Assembly: GCA_030704225.1 (NCBI GenBank) | Contig: CP131915.1 | Span: forward strand, 310,001-374,000 | DNA: 64,000 bases | DNA from: Kosakonia sp. H02 | Lineage (GTDB): Bacteria; Pseudomonadota; Gammaproteobacteria; Enterobacterales; Enterobacteriaceae | Reading direction: 5' to 3' | In this document: positions 8,562 to 16,536 of the stretch, one piece after another | How positions within the stretch are numbered: the stretch's first letter is position 1 | Layout of the letters: each line of letters begins with the position of its first letter | The notes under the pieces: model-generated | Told to the model about the DNA's origin: nothing | What the model saw: the letters and a program-made list of their open reading frames with translations, nothing else | Database searches by the model: none | Made by a program: the position numbers and the translations under genes

Positions 8562-9782
8562 GTGGTTGCTGATAGTCAGCCTGGGCATATTGATCAAATA
8601 AAGCAAACCAACGCAGGGGCGGTGTATCGTCTTATTGATCAGCTTGGCCCGGTATCGCGCATCGACCTGTCCCGCCTGGCACAACTGGCTCCGGCAAGCA
8701 TCACCAAGATCGTGCGCGAAATGCTGGAAGCCCATCTGGTGCAGGAAACGGAAATTCAGGATCCGGGTAGCCGTGGCCGCCCGGCCGTTGGGCTGGTGGT
8801 GGAAACCGAAGCCTGGCACTATCTCTCGCTGCGCATCAGTCGGGAGGAAATCTTTCTCTCCCTGCGCGATCTGAGCAGCAAACTGGTGGTGGAAGACCGC
8901 CTTGAACTGCCGCTAACCGACCCGCAGCCGCTGCTTGAGCGCATCATTGATCATATTGACCGTTTTTTTACCCGTCACCAGAACAAACTCGAACGCCTGA
9001 CCGCCATTGCGATTACGCTGCCCGGCATCATTGATACCGAAAATGGCATTATCCACCGCATGCCATTTTATGAAGATGTGAAAGATATGCCGCTGGGTGA
9101 AGCGCTGGAAAAGCACACCGGCGTGCCGGTTTACGTGCAGCACGACATTAGCGCCTGGACGATGGCCGAAGCGCTGTTTGGCGCATCGCGCGGCGCGCGG
9201 GATGTGATTCAGGTGGTGATTGACCATAACGTCGGCGCGGGCGTCATCACCGATGGGCGCTTATTGCACGCGGGCAGCAGCAGCCTGGTGGAGATTGGTC
9301 ATACACAGGTGGATCCGTACGGTAAGCGCTGTTATTGCGGTAACCACGGCTGCCTGGAGACGATTGCAAGCGTTGAGAGTGTGCTGGAGCTGGCGCAATT
9401 GCGCATGAGCCAGTCGATGAGTTCGATGCTGCATCAACAACCGCTGACGGTGGAGTGGCTCTGCCAGGCGGCGCAGCAGGGCGATCTGCTGGCGAAAGAT
9501 ATTATCAGTGGCGTCGGGGCAAATGTCGGGCGCATCCTGGCAATCATGGTGAATTTGTTCAACCCGCAAAAAATATTGATTGGCTCCCCGCTCAGCAGCG
9601 CGGCGGACGTGCTTTTTCCTGCCATTAGTGACTGTATTCGCCAGCAGGCATTACCCGCCTACAGTAAGCATATTTCCGTTGAGAGTACGCAGTTCACTAA
9701 TCAGGGAACGATGGCGGGTGCCGCGCTAGTAAAAGACGCGATGTATAACGGATCTTTGCTTATCCGTTTGTTGCAGGGTTAA
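8562..9782 (+). CDS. mlc: Sugar-PTS repressor Mlc (ROK family)
   Basis: A 406-residue ROK-family repressor, the same length as E. coli Mlc (DgsA). The N-terminal helix-turn-helix spans about residues 20-75 (GPVSRIDLSRLAQLAPASITKIV). The ROK zinc site is visible as GHTQVDPYGKRCYCGNHGC. Mlc represses ptsG, manXYZ, ptsHI and malT, and is taken off DNA by dephosphorylated membrane-bound EIICB-Glc. I chose the GTG start at 8562 (MVADSQPGHIDQ) because GGGAG precedes it at proper spacing and the protein then matches K-12 exactly. The longer frame from 8490 adds 24 unsupported residues. bioD2 follows 125 bases downstream. Confidence 0.95.
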   Translation: MVADSQPGHIDQIKQTNAGAVYRLIDQLGPVSRIDLSRLAQLAPASITKIVREMLEAHLVQETEIQDPGSRGRPAVGLVVETEAWHYLSLRISREEIFLSLRDLSSKLVVEDRLELPLTDPQPLLERIIDHIDRFFTRHQNKLERLTAIAITLPGIIDTENGIIHRMPFYEDVKDMPLGEALEKHTGVPVYVQHDISAWTMAEALFGASRGARDVIQVVIDHNVGAGVITDGRLLHAGSSSLVEIGHTQVDPYGKRCYCGNHGCLETIASVESVLELAQLRMSQSMSSMLHQQPLTVEWLCQAAQQGDLLAKDIISGVGANVGRILAIMVNLFNPQKILIGSPLSSAADVLFPAISDCIRQQALPAYSKHISVESTQFTNQGTMAGAALVKDAMYNGSLLIRLLQG

Positions 9783-9907
9783 CATTTTTACACTGTCACC
9801 ATAAAAATTGCGCTATCTCAAACTGACCACTCATCACTTCCCGTAGACTTTCTGCACTAAATTATTTTCCTGGTTTATATTTTCGTTGCTTAACGGTGGA
9901 GTTATAT

Positions 9908-10603
9908 ATGCTTAAGCGTTTCTTTGTAACGGGTACAGACACTTCTGTCGGGAAGACAGTGGCGTCCCGCGCGCTCCTTCAGGCGCTGGCTGCCAGCGGT
10001 AAAACGGTGGCAGGTTATAAGCCTGTTGCAAAAGGGAGTAAAGCGACGCCGGAAGGGCTGCGTAATAAAGACGCGCTGGTGCTGCAAAGCGTTTCCTCGC
10101 TTGATTTGCCTTACAAAGCCATCAATCCCATCGCATTAAGTGAAGACGAGAGCAGCGTCGCGCACAGTTGTCCTATCAATTACACTTTACTTTCCAACGG
10201 TCTGGCCTCGCTCTGCGAGCAGGTTGATCATGTGGTGGTGGAAGGAACCGGCGGCTGGCGCAGCCTGATGAACGATTTACGTCCGCTTTCCGAATGGGTC
10301 GTGCAGGAACAGATGGCGGTGCTGATGGTGGTGGGGATCCAGGAAGGGTGCCTCAACCATGCGCTGCTGACCGCGCAGGCGATAGCCAGTGACGGCCTGC
10401 CGCTGATTGGTTGGGTGGCAAACCGCATCAATCCCGGCCTTGCGCACTATGCCGAAATCATCAACGTATTGAGCAAAAAGCTGCCCGCACCGCTGATTGG
10501 CGAACTGCCGTACCTGCCACGCCCGGAACAGCGCGATTTAGCGCAATACATTAATCTGCAAATGGCAACCGGTATGTTAGTCGCCGACCGCGTACTGGCC
10601 TGA
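9908..10603 (+). CDS. bioD2: Dethiobiotin synthetase paralogue BioD2
   Basis: A 231-residue P-loop ATPase of the dethiobiotin synthetase family, same length as E. coli YnfK/BioD2. The N-terminal Walker-type loop is GTDTSVGKT, the Lys of GYKPVAKG follows, and VVEGTGGWRSLM is the conserved second motif. The family closes the ureido ring of dethiobiotin from diaminopelargonic acid, CO2 and ATP. BioD2 is the second copy outside the bio operon. Start chosen at 9908 (MLKRFF) with GGTGGAG 6 bases upstream. It converges on osmV with a REP element between. Confidence 0.93.
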   Translation: MLKRFFVTGTDTSVGKTVASRALLQALAASGKTVAGYKPVAKGSKATPEGLRNKDALVLQSVSSLDLPYKAINPIALSEDESSVAHSCPINYTLLSNGLASLCEQVDHVVVEGTGGWRSLMNDLRPLSEWVVQEQMAVLMVVGIQEGCLNHALLTAQAIASDGLPLIGWVANRINPGLAHYAEIINVLSKKLPAPLIGELPYLPRPEQRDLAQYINLQMATGMLVADRVLA

Positions 10604-10613
10604 CATTCTCTTT

Positions 10614-10649
10614 GCAGACCGGATAAGGCGCAGCCACCATCCGGCCTGC
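10614..10649. repeat. REP palindrome between bioD2 and osmV
   Basis: GCAGACCGGATAAGGCG, CAGCCAC, CATCCGGCCTGC: a standard enterobacterial REP sequence. It lies between the convergent stops of bioD2 and osmV and can protect both 3' ends. Confidence 0.8.
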
Positions 10650-10655
10650 ATGGCA

Positions 10656-11804
10656 TTAACTCTCGCTATGAATATTCAGCACCCGGCGTGTTTTGCCGGA
10701 GCTTAAATATTCCGCAATATAATCCTGCGAAATCTCGCCGTTATAACGACCCTCTTCATCGACGATCGGCATCCAGCTGGTGTTGCTTTCATAAAGTCGC
10801 GAAAGCACCACGCGCAGGTTGTCTTCGGCTTTGCCGGTAATACGGAACGGGTGCAGCAAGCCGGCGCAATCGCCAGCGGCGTTTTTCGCTTCACGACGTT
10901 TAACAAAGCCCAACGGTTTGCCCGCGCTATCCACCACTGTCACCGCGCGCATATCGTTATCATCCATTAACGCATAGGCTTCGGCCGCAGCAGTCGATTC
11001 GCGCACAGTAATGGTTGGCTGTTGATCGGTCACGTCACCAGCGGAAACCAGCAACAGGCGTTTCAATGTGCGGTCCTGGCCGACAAAGGAGCCGACAAAT
11101 TCATTCGCCGGTTTCGCCAGCAGCTCATCAGGGCTGGCGCACTGAACGATGCGCCCCTGGCGGAACACCGCGATGCGATCGCCAAGCTTCAGCGCTTCGT
11201 CAATATCGTGGCTCACCAGCATCACCGTCTTTTTCAGCTTACGCTGCATCTCGAGGAACTGGTTCTGAATAACTTCACGGTTGATCGGGTCGACTGCGCC
11301 GAACGGTTCATCCATCAGCAATACCGGCGGATCCGCTGCCAGCGCGCGGATCACACCAATACGCTGCTGCTGGCCGCCGGACATCTCACGCGGATAGCGA
11401 TGCAGGAATTTTTTCGCATCCATCGCCACCATCTCCATCAACTCTTCGGCGCGGCTTTTACAGCGTGCTTTATCCCAGCCCAGCATGCGCGGCACCACGG
11501 TAATGTTCTCTTCAATGGTCATATTGGGAAACAGACCGATTTGCTGAATGACATAACCGATATTGCGACGCAGAGTCACGGTATCCATCTCGTTGGTGTC
11601 TTTGCCGTTGATTAAAATCGTGCCGCTGCTTGGCGCAATCAGGCGGTTAATCATCTTAAGCGTCGTGGTTTTGCCACAGCCGGACGGGCCGAGCAGGACG
11701 CACATTTCACCTTCCGGCACAGTCAGATTGACATTGTCGACGGCTTTAAAGGTCTGGCCGTTTTTCTGTGTAAATTGTTTGGTCAGATTTTCCAGTGTAA
11801 TCAT
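10656..11804 (-). CDS. osmV: Osmoprotectant ABC transporter ATPase (OsmV)
   Basis: A 382-residue ATPase of the glycine-betaine/choline class: Walker A GPSGCGKTT near residue 37, signature MSGGQQQR, Walker B LLMDEP, then a C-terminal regulatory region with two CBS-like repeats. Start chosen at 11804 (MITLENLTKQF). It overlaps the osmW stop as TAATG, so the two are translationally coupled. The longer frame from 11879 is rejected because it runs back through the end of osmW. Order and position beside dmsD match Salmonella OsmU (osmVWXY), a betaine/choline-O-sulfate uptake system induced by salt. Last gene of the operon. Confidence 0.9.
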   Translation of the reverse strand: MITLENLTKQFTQKNGQTFKAVDNVNLTVPEGEMCVLLGPSGCGKTTTLKMINRLIAPSSGTILINGKDTNEMDTVTLRRNIGYVIQQIGLFPNMTIEENITVVPRMLGWDKARCKSRAEELMEMVAMDAKKFLHRYPREMSGGQQQRIGVIRALAADPPVLLMDEPFGAVDPINREVIQNQFLEMQRKLKKTVMLVSHDIDEALKLGDRIAVFRQGRIVQCASPDELLAKPANEFVGSFVGQDRTLKRLLLVSAGDVTDQQPTITVRESTAAAEAYALMDDNDMRAVTVVDSAGKPLGFVKRREAKNAAGDCAGLLHPFRITGKAEDNLRVVLSRLYESNTSWMPIVDEEGRYNGEISQDYIAEYLSSGKTRRVLNIHSES

Positions 11805-12451
11805 TATCGAATCCCCTTCGGCGTCAGCACAATTTGTAAGCGGTGCAATAACCAGTCGAGCACAATAGCCAGCAAGCAAATCATCAACGCCCCGGCAATT
11901 AACATACGGATGTCGCTGCCGCCGATGCCGTTCAGCAACAGCAGCCCCAGGCCGCCTGCGCCGATCACGGCGGCAATCGCCATCACGCCAATATTCATCA
12001 CTACTGCGGTACGAATACCGCCAAAAATCACCGGCAGCGCCATCGGGATCTCCACCCAGCGCAGGCGTTGCCAGAAGGTCATGCCGATGCCACGACCCGC
12101 TTCACGCAGACCGGGCGGCAAGTTGTCCAGCGCGGTATGGGTGTTACGCACAATCGGCAGCAGCGAGTAGAGAAACACCGCCGTGATGGCGGGCAGGGCA
12201 CCAATACCGTGGCCGACCAGCGAAAACAGCGGGATCATTAGCCCGAACAGGGCAATCGACGGGATAGTCAGCACTAATGTCGCCAGGCTCAACACCGGTG
12301 TCGCCAGCCATTTATGGCGAACAATTAAAATGCCCAGCGGTACGCCAATAACAATCGCCAGCCCGACCGCCAGCAGCACCAGCCACAGGTGCTGGAAGGT
12401 GAGGCTCGCCAGATAGCCCGCGTTTTCCATCATGTAATGAATCGTGTCCAT
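11804..12451 (-). CDS. osmW: Osmoprotectant ABC transporter permease (OsmW)
   Basis: A 215-residue inner-membrane permease with about five helices and the EAA-like loop AGRGIGMTFWQRLRWVEIPMALPVIFGGIRTA that contacts the ATPase. It belongs to the ProW/OpuCB family. The gene begins 10 bases after the osmX stop and its own stop overlaps the osmV start. With the second permease gene (13384-14094) it forms the heterodimeric channel. Confidence 0.9.
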   Translation of the reverse strand: MDTIHYMMENAGYLASLTFQHLWLVLLAVGLAIVIGVPLGILIVRHKWLATPVLSLATLVLTIPSIALFGLMIPLFSLVGHGIGALPAITAVFLYSLLPIVRNTHTALDNLPPGLREAGRGIGMTFWQRLRWVEIPMALPVIFGGIRTAVVMNIGVMAIAAVIGAGGLGLLLLNGIGGSDIRMLIAGALMICLLAIVLDWLLHRLQIVLTPKGIR

Positions 12452-12460
12452 AGGCTCTCC

Positions 12461-13363
12461 TTACAGCAACCCTTTCTCACGCAGAAAGTCGCGGGCGACC
12501 TGCTGCGGCGTCTGGTGATCGATATCGACTTTGGCGTTAAGGGAAATAATCACCTCGTTATTCAACTGCCCGGTAAGCGTATTCAGCGCCTCTTCTAAAC
12601 CCGGATTGGCCTCCAGCGTATCTTTACGCACCACTGGCGTTACCGCGTAGCTCGGGAAAAAGCCTTTATCATCTTCCAGGGTTTTCAAATCGAACCCTTT
12701 CAGGCGGCCATCGGTGGTGTATACCAGCCCGGCATCGACAAAGCCGTCGCGAATGGCGTTATAGACCAGTCCGGGGTCCATCTGACGAATTTGCGGGCGA
12801 TCCAGCTCCATACCGTAGGCTTGCTGCAACGGCTTCATGCCGTCGCTGCGCCCGGCAAACTCCAGATCCAGCCCCAGCAGCCAGTTGTTTTTCGGGTCGG
12901 TTTTGCGGATCTGTTCAATCTTCGCCACCATTTGCGACATGGTGGTGATATGTTCCGCTTCGGCACGTTTGCGCTGCATGGCGAACGCGTAAGTGTTGTT
13001 CATGTCCGCCGGTTTCAGCCATATCAAACCGTGTTTCGCATCGAGGCGTTTCACCGTCTCGTAAGACTCTTCCGGCGTCATGCGTTTATTAATGTGGTTA
13101 AAAATAATCAGTGATGTACCGGTGTACTCCCATGTCATATCAATCTGTTTATTGATCATCGCATTGCGGGAGATAACCGTGGCGATATTGGTTTGCGGCT
13201 GGACCTGAAACCCTCTCTTTTGCAGATACTGCACCGTCAGGGCGGAAAGAATGTGTTGCTCGGTAAAACTCTTGGTCGCCAGGATCAGCGGCGCGGCGTG
13301 GGCGCTGGCGGAAAACAGCGCCGCAGCGGCAAGGCAGCCCAGCAGTTGGGTGAGTCGTTTCAT
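12461..13363 (-). CDS. osmX: Osmoprotectant-binding periplasmic protein (OsmX)
   Basis: A 300-residue OpuAC/ProX-type binding protein. A signal peptide ends near residue 23 (SASAHA), the mature part starts PLILATKSFTEQ, and the middle region has the family segment DMTWEYTGTSLI, which contributes to the quaternary-amine pocket. It lies between the two permease genes, as in Salmonella osmVWXY. Role: captures betaine-type solutes in the periplasm for the OsmU transporter. Confidence 0.9.
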   Translation of the reverse strand: MKRLTQLLGCLAAAALFSASAHAAPLILATKSFTEQHILSALTVQYLQKRGFQVQPQTNIATVISRNAMINKQIDMTWEYTGTSLIIFNHINKRMTPEESYETVKRLDAKHGLIWLKPADMNNTYAFAMQRKRAEAEHITTMSQMVAKIEQIRKTDPKNNWLLGLDLEFAGRSDGMKPLQQAYGMELDRPQIRQMDPGLVYNAIRDGFVDAGLVYTTDGRLKGFDLKTLEDDKGFFPSYAVTPVVRKDTLEANPGLEEALNTLTGQLNNEVIISLNAKVDIDHQTPQQVARDFLREKGLL

Positions 13364-13383
13364 TGCGTTCCCTCGTATTGTTA

Positions 13384-14094
13384 TCAGGCCGTGTGCGGGC
13401 TCAGGAAGCGGCCCAGCGCCGCCAGCAAAGTGTCGAGGATCAGGGCGAACAGCGCCGTGGCGGCCGCGCCTAAAATCAACGTCGGGAAGTCGTTCAAATA
13501 GATGCCAGGGAAAATCAGTTCGCCGTAGCTGCTGGCTCCAATCAGGAACGCCAGCGGCGCGGTACCGACATTAATCGCCGTTGCAATACGTACGCCGGAG
13601 AGAATAACCGGTAACGCATTGGGGATTTCTACCTGGCGCAGACGCTGCCATTTGGTCATGCCGATGCCGTTCGCCGCCTCCATAAGCGACGAGGGAACCG
13701 AGCAAAGTCCGGCATACGTGTTACGCACGATGGGCAGCAGCGAGGCGAGGAACAGCGCGATAATCGCTGGCGTATCGCCGATACCGATAACCACCATCGC
13801 CAGCGCCAGTACCGCCAGCGGTGGCAGCGTGTTACCGACGTTAAAGATTTGCATCACGTATTCCGCGACGCCGCGCGCAGCGGGGCGGCTCAGGGCGATA
13901 CCGCTCGGGATCCCCACCAGCAGAGCAAAGAACATGGAGCTGAACACCAGAATCAGGTGCTGTTGCCCGAGATAAACCAAATCGACCTGGCGAGCTTTGA
14001 TCGTCTCCAGGCCAACGCCCCAGGTAATTAATGCCAGAACAACGACAATCCCGGCGATAAATAACAGTGCGCGGGTAAGCATGGATGTGTGCAT
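13384..14094 (-). CDS. osmY: Osmoprotectant ABC transporter permease (OsmY of OsmU)
   Basis: A 236-residue permease with about six helices and the ATPase-contact loop ANGIGMTKWQRLRQVEIPNALPVILSGVRIA. It is the first gene of the four-gene minus-strand operon. I chose the ATG at 14094 (MHTSMLTRAL) because GGGAG stands before it. The in-frame ATG at 14118 lies upstream of that ribosome site. The name follows Salmonella osmVWXY and has nothing to do with the E. coli periplasmic protein OsmY. Confidence 0.85.
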   Translation of the reverse strand: MHTSMLTRALLFIAGIVVVLALITWGVGLETIKARQVDLVYLGQQHLILVFSSMFFALLVGIPSGIALSRPAARGVAEYVMQIFNVGNTLPPLAVLALAMVVIGIGDTPAIIALFLASLLPIVRNTYAGLCSVPSSLMEAANGIGMTKWQRLRQVEIPNALPVILSGVRIATAINVGTAPLAFLIGASSYGELIFPGIYLNDFPTLILGAAATALFALILDTLLAALGRFLSPHTA

Positions 14095-14355
14095 TGCAGT
14101 GTGTCTCCCTGTTTGCATGCGTTATGGCAACGAAGCGTTGCGTGTTGTTATGCCATGTTCGGCAGGGTGGATTGAGCTATAGCAAGCGCCCGGGAAGGAT
14201 TCCAGTTTAAGGCCGTGTTTTTTAAGCGAAGCGTAAACTGTCTGAAAAGAGGTAACCCTTATGGCGTAACGGCTGTCAGGAAAATGTAAAGAATTGTCTT
14301 AAAAGAGAAGATGTGAAGTGACACCGTCACTAATAAAATTGCGCAGATAAATTAT

Positions 14356-14374
14356 CCCGGCGCGTTTCGCCGGG
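14356..14374 (-). terminator. Hairpin after dmsD
   Basis: CCCGGCG, loop, CGCCGGG: a 7-bp stem 9 bases after the dmsD stop. On the minus strand it is followed by ATAATTTAT, a weak U-rich tail. Probable end of the ynfE-dmsD transcript. The 14095-14355 gap otherwise holds the osmY promoter region, with no clear motif seen. Confidence 0.6.
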
Positions 14375-14382
14375 AAAAGGGG

Positions 14383-14994
14383 TTAACGAAACAGCGGTTT
14401 TTGTGCCACGGGAATCAACAGATGGGATTGCCATTGCGCCAGCGTAAGCTGAGTCAGCCCGGCCAGTGCCTGCCAGAAAGGGTGCTGCGCATTATCGCGC
14501 AGTTCACTGAGAAAACGGCCAGACCACGGCAGCAAATGCCAGGCCAGCAGTTGATCGCAGGCCTGTGTATTGCCTTGCTCCGCCAACCAGGCTGCCAGCA
14601 GCAGCAGGGTGCCGATGTGATCTTCCGGCTCGTTTTGCCGGGTTTCAAACGCGATATTGTTATCGCGCATCCACTGGCGTAGCGCCAGGGTCGAATCGCC
14701 AAACAATACGCTTTCTTTATCCAGCCAGACCGACCCCCACGGCGGTGCGGGCAATGCCCACGGGCCAATAAACAGGCGTTGCCAGGCATTTTTTAGCGGC
14801 TCATCGCTATGCGCCGCAAAACTCTTAGCCAGGGGTGCCAGGTCGTTTTGCGCCAGCGGCCAGTGTTCCATCCACTCATTTTGCGTAAATGCGGCCACCA
14901 GCGGCGCGCACGTCTCGCTATCCGGCGGATAGTAAAACAGCGCACCCAGTACGCGGGCGGTAAAAATAAAGGATTCGCGGGTTTGTACAGTCAT
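14383..14994 (-). CDS. dmsD: Tat proofreading chaperone DmsD
   Basis: A 203-residue all-helical cytosolic chaperone of the TorD/DmsD family, matching E. coli DmsD/YnfI (204 residues) along its length. The conserved WLDKESVLFGDSTL block and the EPEDH motif that binds the twin-arginine signal are present. It holds the DmsA/YnfE precursor until its molybdenum cofactor is inserted, then allows Tat export. It is the last gene of the minus-strand ynfE-ynfG-ynfH-dmsD operon. Confidence 0.94.
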   Translation of the reverse strand: MTVQTRESFIFTARVLGALFYYPPDSETCAPLVAAFTQNEWMEHWPLAQNDLAPLAKSFAAHSDEPLKNAWQRLFIGPWALPAPPWGSVWLDKESVLFGDSTLALRQWMRDNNIAFETRQNEPEDHIGTLLLLAAWLAEQGNTQACDQLLAWHLLPWSGRFLSELRDNAQHPFWQALAGLTQLTLAQWQSHLLIPVAQKPLFR

Positions 14995-15052
14995 GGTTTA
15001 TCCCGAAAAATTGCCGGAGGGGGGCAAAGCCATCCTCCGGCAAACAACATCA

Positions 15053-15907
15053 TTAAGCAACGGCGACGCCAACAGTCATATGCAGCCCATAAAACAGGCC
15101 GCGTCCAATCAACTCCCCGGCGGTCACCAGCACGACGCCCGCCAGCAGGCTGGTTATCTGCGGTTGCCTGCGCATCACCAGCGGGCAGATCCAGCAGCCC
15201 AGACCGAGCGCCACCAGCACCAGACGTACAACCTGCAACAGGCCGTAATCCGGTACTAATGCCACTGCCTGTTGCACTGAGCTATGGGTTTCGCCAAGCT
15301 GCATGCTTTGCAACATCACCACTGCAATACTCGCCACCAGCGCGGCAATGCTGATCGCCGCAAAGCGGGACGCCGGAAAGCGCATTCCGGCCAGGCGCAG
15401 CAGCAGCGCCGCCAGCAACGGCCCGCCCGTCAGCATGGTCAGGAAGAACGCGGCAGTGGTATAGCCGTTATGCCAGGTTGGCACGGTATCAATCTGATAA
15501 ACCCGCGTCATCGCCCAGACAAACAGCACGCCGAGCACCATGCTGACAATCAGCCAGGTGCGGCCCAGCGCGGCAGGCATTTTGCCGAGCCAGCTCAGCA
15601 GCCACCAGAAGCCACCGACGGCGAAAAACAGCGAACCGGCGGCGATTTCGTTACTCAGCGATGATGCACCGATGCGGTTAAGGGAGTTAAACGCACGCAG
15701 CGGCGAGCCGAGGTGCATCATCGAGGCGATAAAGCCAATGCCCATCAGCACCCAGAGGAAAAACTGGCTGCGGACAATGCGCACCTGACCCACGCGATCG
15801 TCCTGGCTGGTCATCCACACCAGGCCAGTAACAATCAATCCGCCCGCCACGCACTGGCCGAGCACCGTAAACAGAACCAGCGGCCATTCATGCCATCCGT
15901 TTCCCAT
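15053..15907 (-). CDS. ynfH: DMSO-reductase-type membrane anchor YnfH
   Basis: A 284-residue DmsC-family protein with about eight membrane helices, the same length as E. coli YnfH. It anchors the catalytic and Fe-S subunits to the periplasmic face of the inner membrane and takes electrons from menaquinol. The start at 15907 (MGNGWHEWPLVLF) has an AGGAGGTGTG ribosome site and lies one base after the ynfG stop (TGACATG). The longer frame from 16072 runs back inside ynfG and is rejected. Confidence 0.93.
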   Translation of the reverse strand: MGNGWHEWPLVLFTVLGQCVAGGLIVTGLVWMTSQDDRVGQVRIVRSQFFLWVLMGIGFIASMMHLGSPLRAFNSLNRIGASSLSNEIAAGSLFFAVGGFWWLLSWLGKMPAALGRTWLIVSMVLGVLFVWAMTRVYQIDTVPTWHNGYTTAAFFLTMLTGGPLLAALLLRLAGMRFPASRFAAISIAALVASIAVVMLQSMQLGETHSSVQQAVALVPDYGLLQVVRLVLVALGLGCWICPLVMRRQPQITSLLAGVVLVTAGELIGRGLFYGLHMTVGVAVA

Positions 15908-15908
15908 G

Positions 15909-16526
15909 TCACACCTCCTGAGGATTTGCCAGGTAGCCGGTGGTATCTCCCGTCGGGCGGCTATTGGCGTTGGGTTTGATGACAATATTCGGCTTGGTAA
16001 AGTGCGCCGCCGGGAAGGGCGCAACAGCAGCAAGCGTGCCGTGTTTTTTACGCAACTCCTCGATCGGGCCAAAGTCCAGCGCGCGCAGCGGGCAGGACTC
16101 GACGCAGATCGGTTTTTTACCGTCCGCGACGCGATCGTGGCAGCCGTCGCACTTGGTCATATGGCCTTTTGCCGCATTGTATTGCGGCGCGCCGTACGGG
16201 CAGGCCATATGGCAGTAGCGACAGCCGATGCAGACATCTTCGTCCACCACTACAAAGCCGTCTTCGCGCTTATGCATGGCGCCACTCGGACATACTTTGG
16301 TGCAGGCCGGATCTTCGCAATGGTTACAGGAGATGGAGAGATAGTAGGCAAAGACGTTCTGATGCCAGATGCCGTTATCTTCCTGCCAGTTGCCTCCGGC
16401 GTATTCGTACACGCGGCGGAAACTGACATCCGGGGATAAGTCTTTGTAATCTTTACAGGCCAGTTCGCAGGTTTTACAACCGGTGCACCGGGCGGAATCA
16501 ATAAAAAATCCATACTGGGTTGTCAT
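15909..16526 (-). CDS. ynfG: DMSO-reductase-type Fe-S subunit YnfG
   Basis: A 205-residue electron-transfer subunit with four Cys clusters for four [4Fe-4S] centres: CTGCKTCELAC, CNHCEDPACTKVCP, CIGCRYCHMACP and CDGCHDRVADGKKPICVESCP. It passes electrons from the YnfH anchor to the molybdopterin subunit YnfE. The length equals E. coli YnfG/DmsB. It starts 11 bases after the ynfE stop. Confidence 0.95.
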   Translation of the reverse strand: MTTQYGFFIDSARCTGCKTCELACKDYKDLSPDVSFRRVYEYAGGNWQEDNGIWHQNVFAYYLSISCNHCEDPACTKVCPSGAMHKREDGFVVVDEDVCIGCRYCHMACPYGAPQYNAAKGHMTKCDGCHDRVADGKKPICVESCPLRALDFGPIEELRKKHGTLAAVAPFPAAHFTKPNIVIKPNANSRPTGDTTGYLANPQEV

Positions 16527-16536
16527 CGGTTACTCC

